In this document: in pieces, positions 6,749 through 7,610 of the stretch | Layout of the letters: each line of letters opens with the position of its first letter | Numbering within the stretch: the first letter of the stretch is position 1 | From: Gemmatimonas sp. UBA2094 | GTDB taxonomy: Bacteria; Gemmatimonadota; Gemmatimonadetes; Gemmatimonadales; Gemmatimonadaceae | Assembly: GCA_002331565.1 (NCBI GenBank) | Contig: DCZC01000013.1 | Span: forward strand, 1 to 7,610 | Direction: 5' to 3' | Length of the DNA: 7,610 nucleotides | Position numbers and translations under genes: made by a program | Notes under the pieces: generated by a model | The model's input: the letters and a program-made list of their open reading frames with translations, nothing else | Told to the model about the DNA's origin: nothing | The model's database searches: none

Positions 6749-7610
6749 AGCACTCCCCACCGCGCGCGTTTGCCGCGCACGTCGATATGCACGAACGGGC
6801 CGTGCGCATCGGTGGCCTGGTAAATGCCGACGCCACCAGTCAGTTCCGGATACTTCCGTTCCACCTGTTCGACCGCACTGGCAAGCACGCGTGCGTCACG
6901 TGTGTCCACGCGGCCGTCCCCGTTCAGATCACTCATCCAGTCACGGGCCCCGTTGACCACGTACACGTCGGCCGCATCGCCGTACTGATGCCGGCTGTCG
7001 CTGGCGCGACCACCGGCGCCCACACCGAGCGCGTTGTACTGCGGCGTACGGAATCCCGACATCACGCGCAGCCGGTCGGCCTGAATGCCCATGCCGCGCA
7101 ACTCGTCGAGCAGGAGCTCGAGCTTGTCCACGAGCGGCTCACGCAGCACGAGGTACTTGGGCCAGACGCTGCCCTGATCTTTCGTGAGGAAATCGCGCAG
7201 CCGGAAGTGGTCGGAAATGGGCGTATCCGCGTTGCCCGACGTGACTTCGAGGAAGCCTTCGGGATTGCGATAGGCCGCCGAACGCGCCCCCCGCACCTCG
7301 GCCGGGAAGAACCCGATGCGATACGTGCCAATGCGTCCCTTCACCTTGTCGGCGAACGGACGCATGGTGATGAAGTGGAAGGCGCCGCTCGAATCGTCGG
7401 CAGCATACACGCCGGCGCGCTGCGCGACGCTGTCGCCGAAGTACTGGCGGAGCACGGGGATGGAGGCGGCGCGATGCGGCGCCAGAAAGCGGGCGCGAAG
7501 TTTACGGCTGACCCCGCGCAACGAGTCGAGTCCGGGAAACGGCGCGGGCGCCGCCACCAGTGCGACGCCGGACGCGCGCGCGGGGCCGGCACTGACGTCA
7601 CCGGCCGGAC
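6745..7610 (-). CDS. M15/DUF882 (YcbK/MepK-like) peptidoglycan peptidase with EF-hand loop, copy A (5' partial)
   Basis: Probable zinc-dependent murein peptidase acting outside the cytoplasmic membrane. The frame is open to the window edge, giving about 287 visible residues; a GTG at 7557 exists, but nothing marks it as the true start, so the N-terminus and any signal peptide probably lie outside. Numbering from that GTG: SGFRTP at 167-172, SRHQYGDAADV at 188-198 (zinc ligands H190 and D197) and FVHIDVRG at 255-262 (third ligand H257). This is the SxHxxGxAxD...HxD pattern of M15 peptidases. The FVHID ending closely resembles E. coli YcbK/MepK, known to cleave mDAP-mDAP crosslinks, as recalled from memory. 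Odd feature: residues 210-221, DLNGDGRVDTRD, form a perfect EF-hand/dockerin-type calcium loop between the second and third zinc ligands. An upstream domain (about 76-125: G-x-Y/F-P-A-E, then P-x-GF-x-EV) is shared with the next gene. The stop overlaps that gene's start. Family confident; exact substrate inferred. Confidence 0.82.
   Translation of the reverse strand, partial: PAGDVSAGPARASGVALVAAPAPFPGLDSLRGVSRKLRARFLAPHRAASIPVLRQYFGDSVAQRAGVYAADDSSGAFHFITMRPFADKVKGRIGTYRIGFFPAEVRGARSAAYRNPEGFLEVTSGNADTPISDHFRLRDFLTKDQGSVWPKYLVLREPLVDKLELLLDELRGMGIQADRLRVMSGFRTPQYNALGVGAGGRASDSRHQYGDAADVYVVNGARDWMSDLNGDGRVDTRDARVLASAVEQVERKYPELTGGVGIYQATDAHGPFVHIDVRGKRARWGVL
6746..6758 (-). promoter_or_regulatory. 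Shine-Dalgarno and GTGA stop/start overlap setting the start of peptidase B
   Basis: GGGGAG at 6758-6753 lies 4 nt before GTG at 6748-6746, and this GTG overlaps the TGA stop (6747-6745) of the upstream peptidase. An in-frame GTG at 6760 would add four residues but has no ribosome-binding sequence in front of it. The start at 6748 is therefore preferred. The arrangement predicts translational coupling of the two paralogues. Confidence 0.65.

Overview
The window is a compact, GC-rich (roughly two thirds G+C) bacterial chromosomal segment. Every gene I can support lies on the minus strand, so transcription runs from position 7610 towards 1. Gene content and style (high GC, housekeeping GuaB, NrnA and Mrp, a cationic-type amino acid permease, envelope peptidases with calcium-loop motifs, promoters resembling TAnnTTT) would fit a Gemmatimonadota-like or related environmental bacterium. 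That placement is an impression from protein style, not a search result.

Layout in transcription order. (1) 7610-5327: two adjacent paralogous M15/DUF882 (YcbK/MepK-like) peptidoglycan peptidases. The first is cut by the window edge. The second starts on a GTG that overlaps the first gene's stop (GTGA). A small unrecognised protein with 11-residue-periodic helices follows 40 nt later. (2) 5338-5194: a boundary made of inverted heptamer repeats with a perfect 12-bp stem, then a probable promoter placed so close to guaB that the mRNA may be leaderless. (3) 5193-3718: guaB, IMP dehydrogenase, followed by a candidate hairpin terminator. (4) 3533-922: an APC-superfamily amino acid permease whose stop codon overlaps the start of an NrnA-type DHH phosphoesterase (TAATG). 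(5) 813-1: the Mrp/ApbC P-loop iron-sulfur carrier, cut by the window edge before its C-terminus.

The envelope peptidases and the small protein look like one transcription unit and may act on the cell wall. GuaB, the permease plus NrnA, and Mrp are ordinary metabolic genes, probably in two or three further units. The most unusual content is the pair of peptidases: each carries a canonical EF-hand/dockerin-type calcium loop between the zinc-binding motifs of the catalytic domain. Next are the heptamer inverted-repeat boundary and the promoter-at-the-ATG arrangement of guaB. No RNA genes, mobile elements or CRISPR arrays were seen, and no gene-free stretch exceeds 300 bases.
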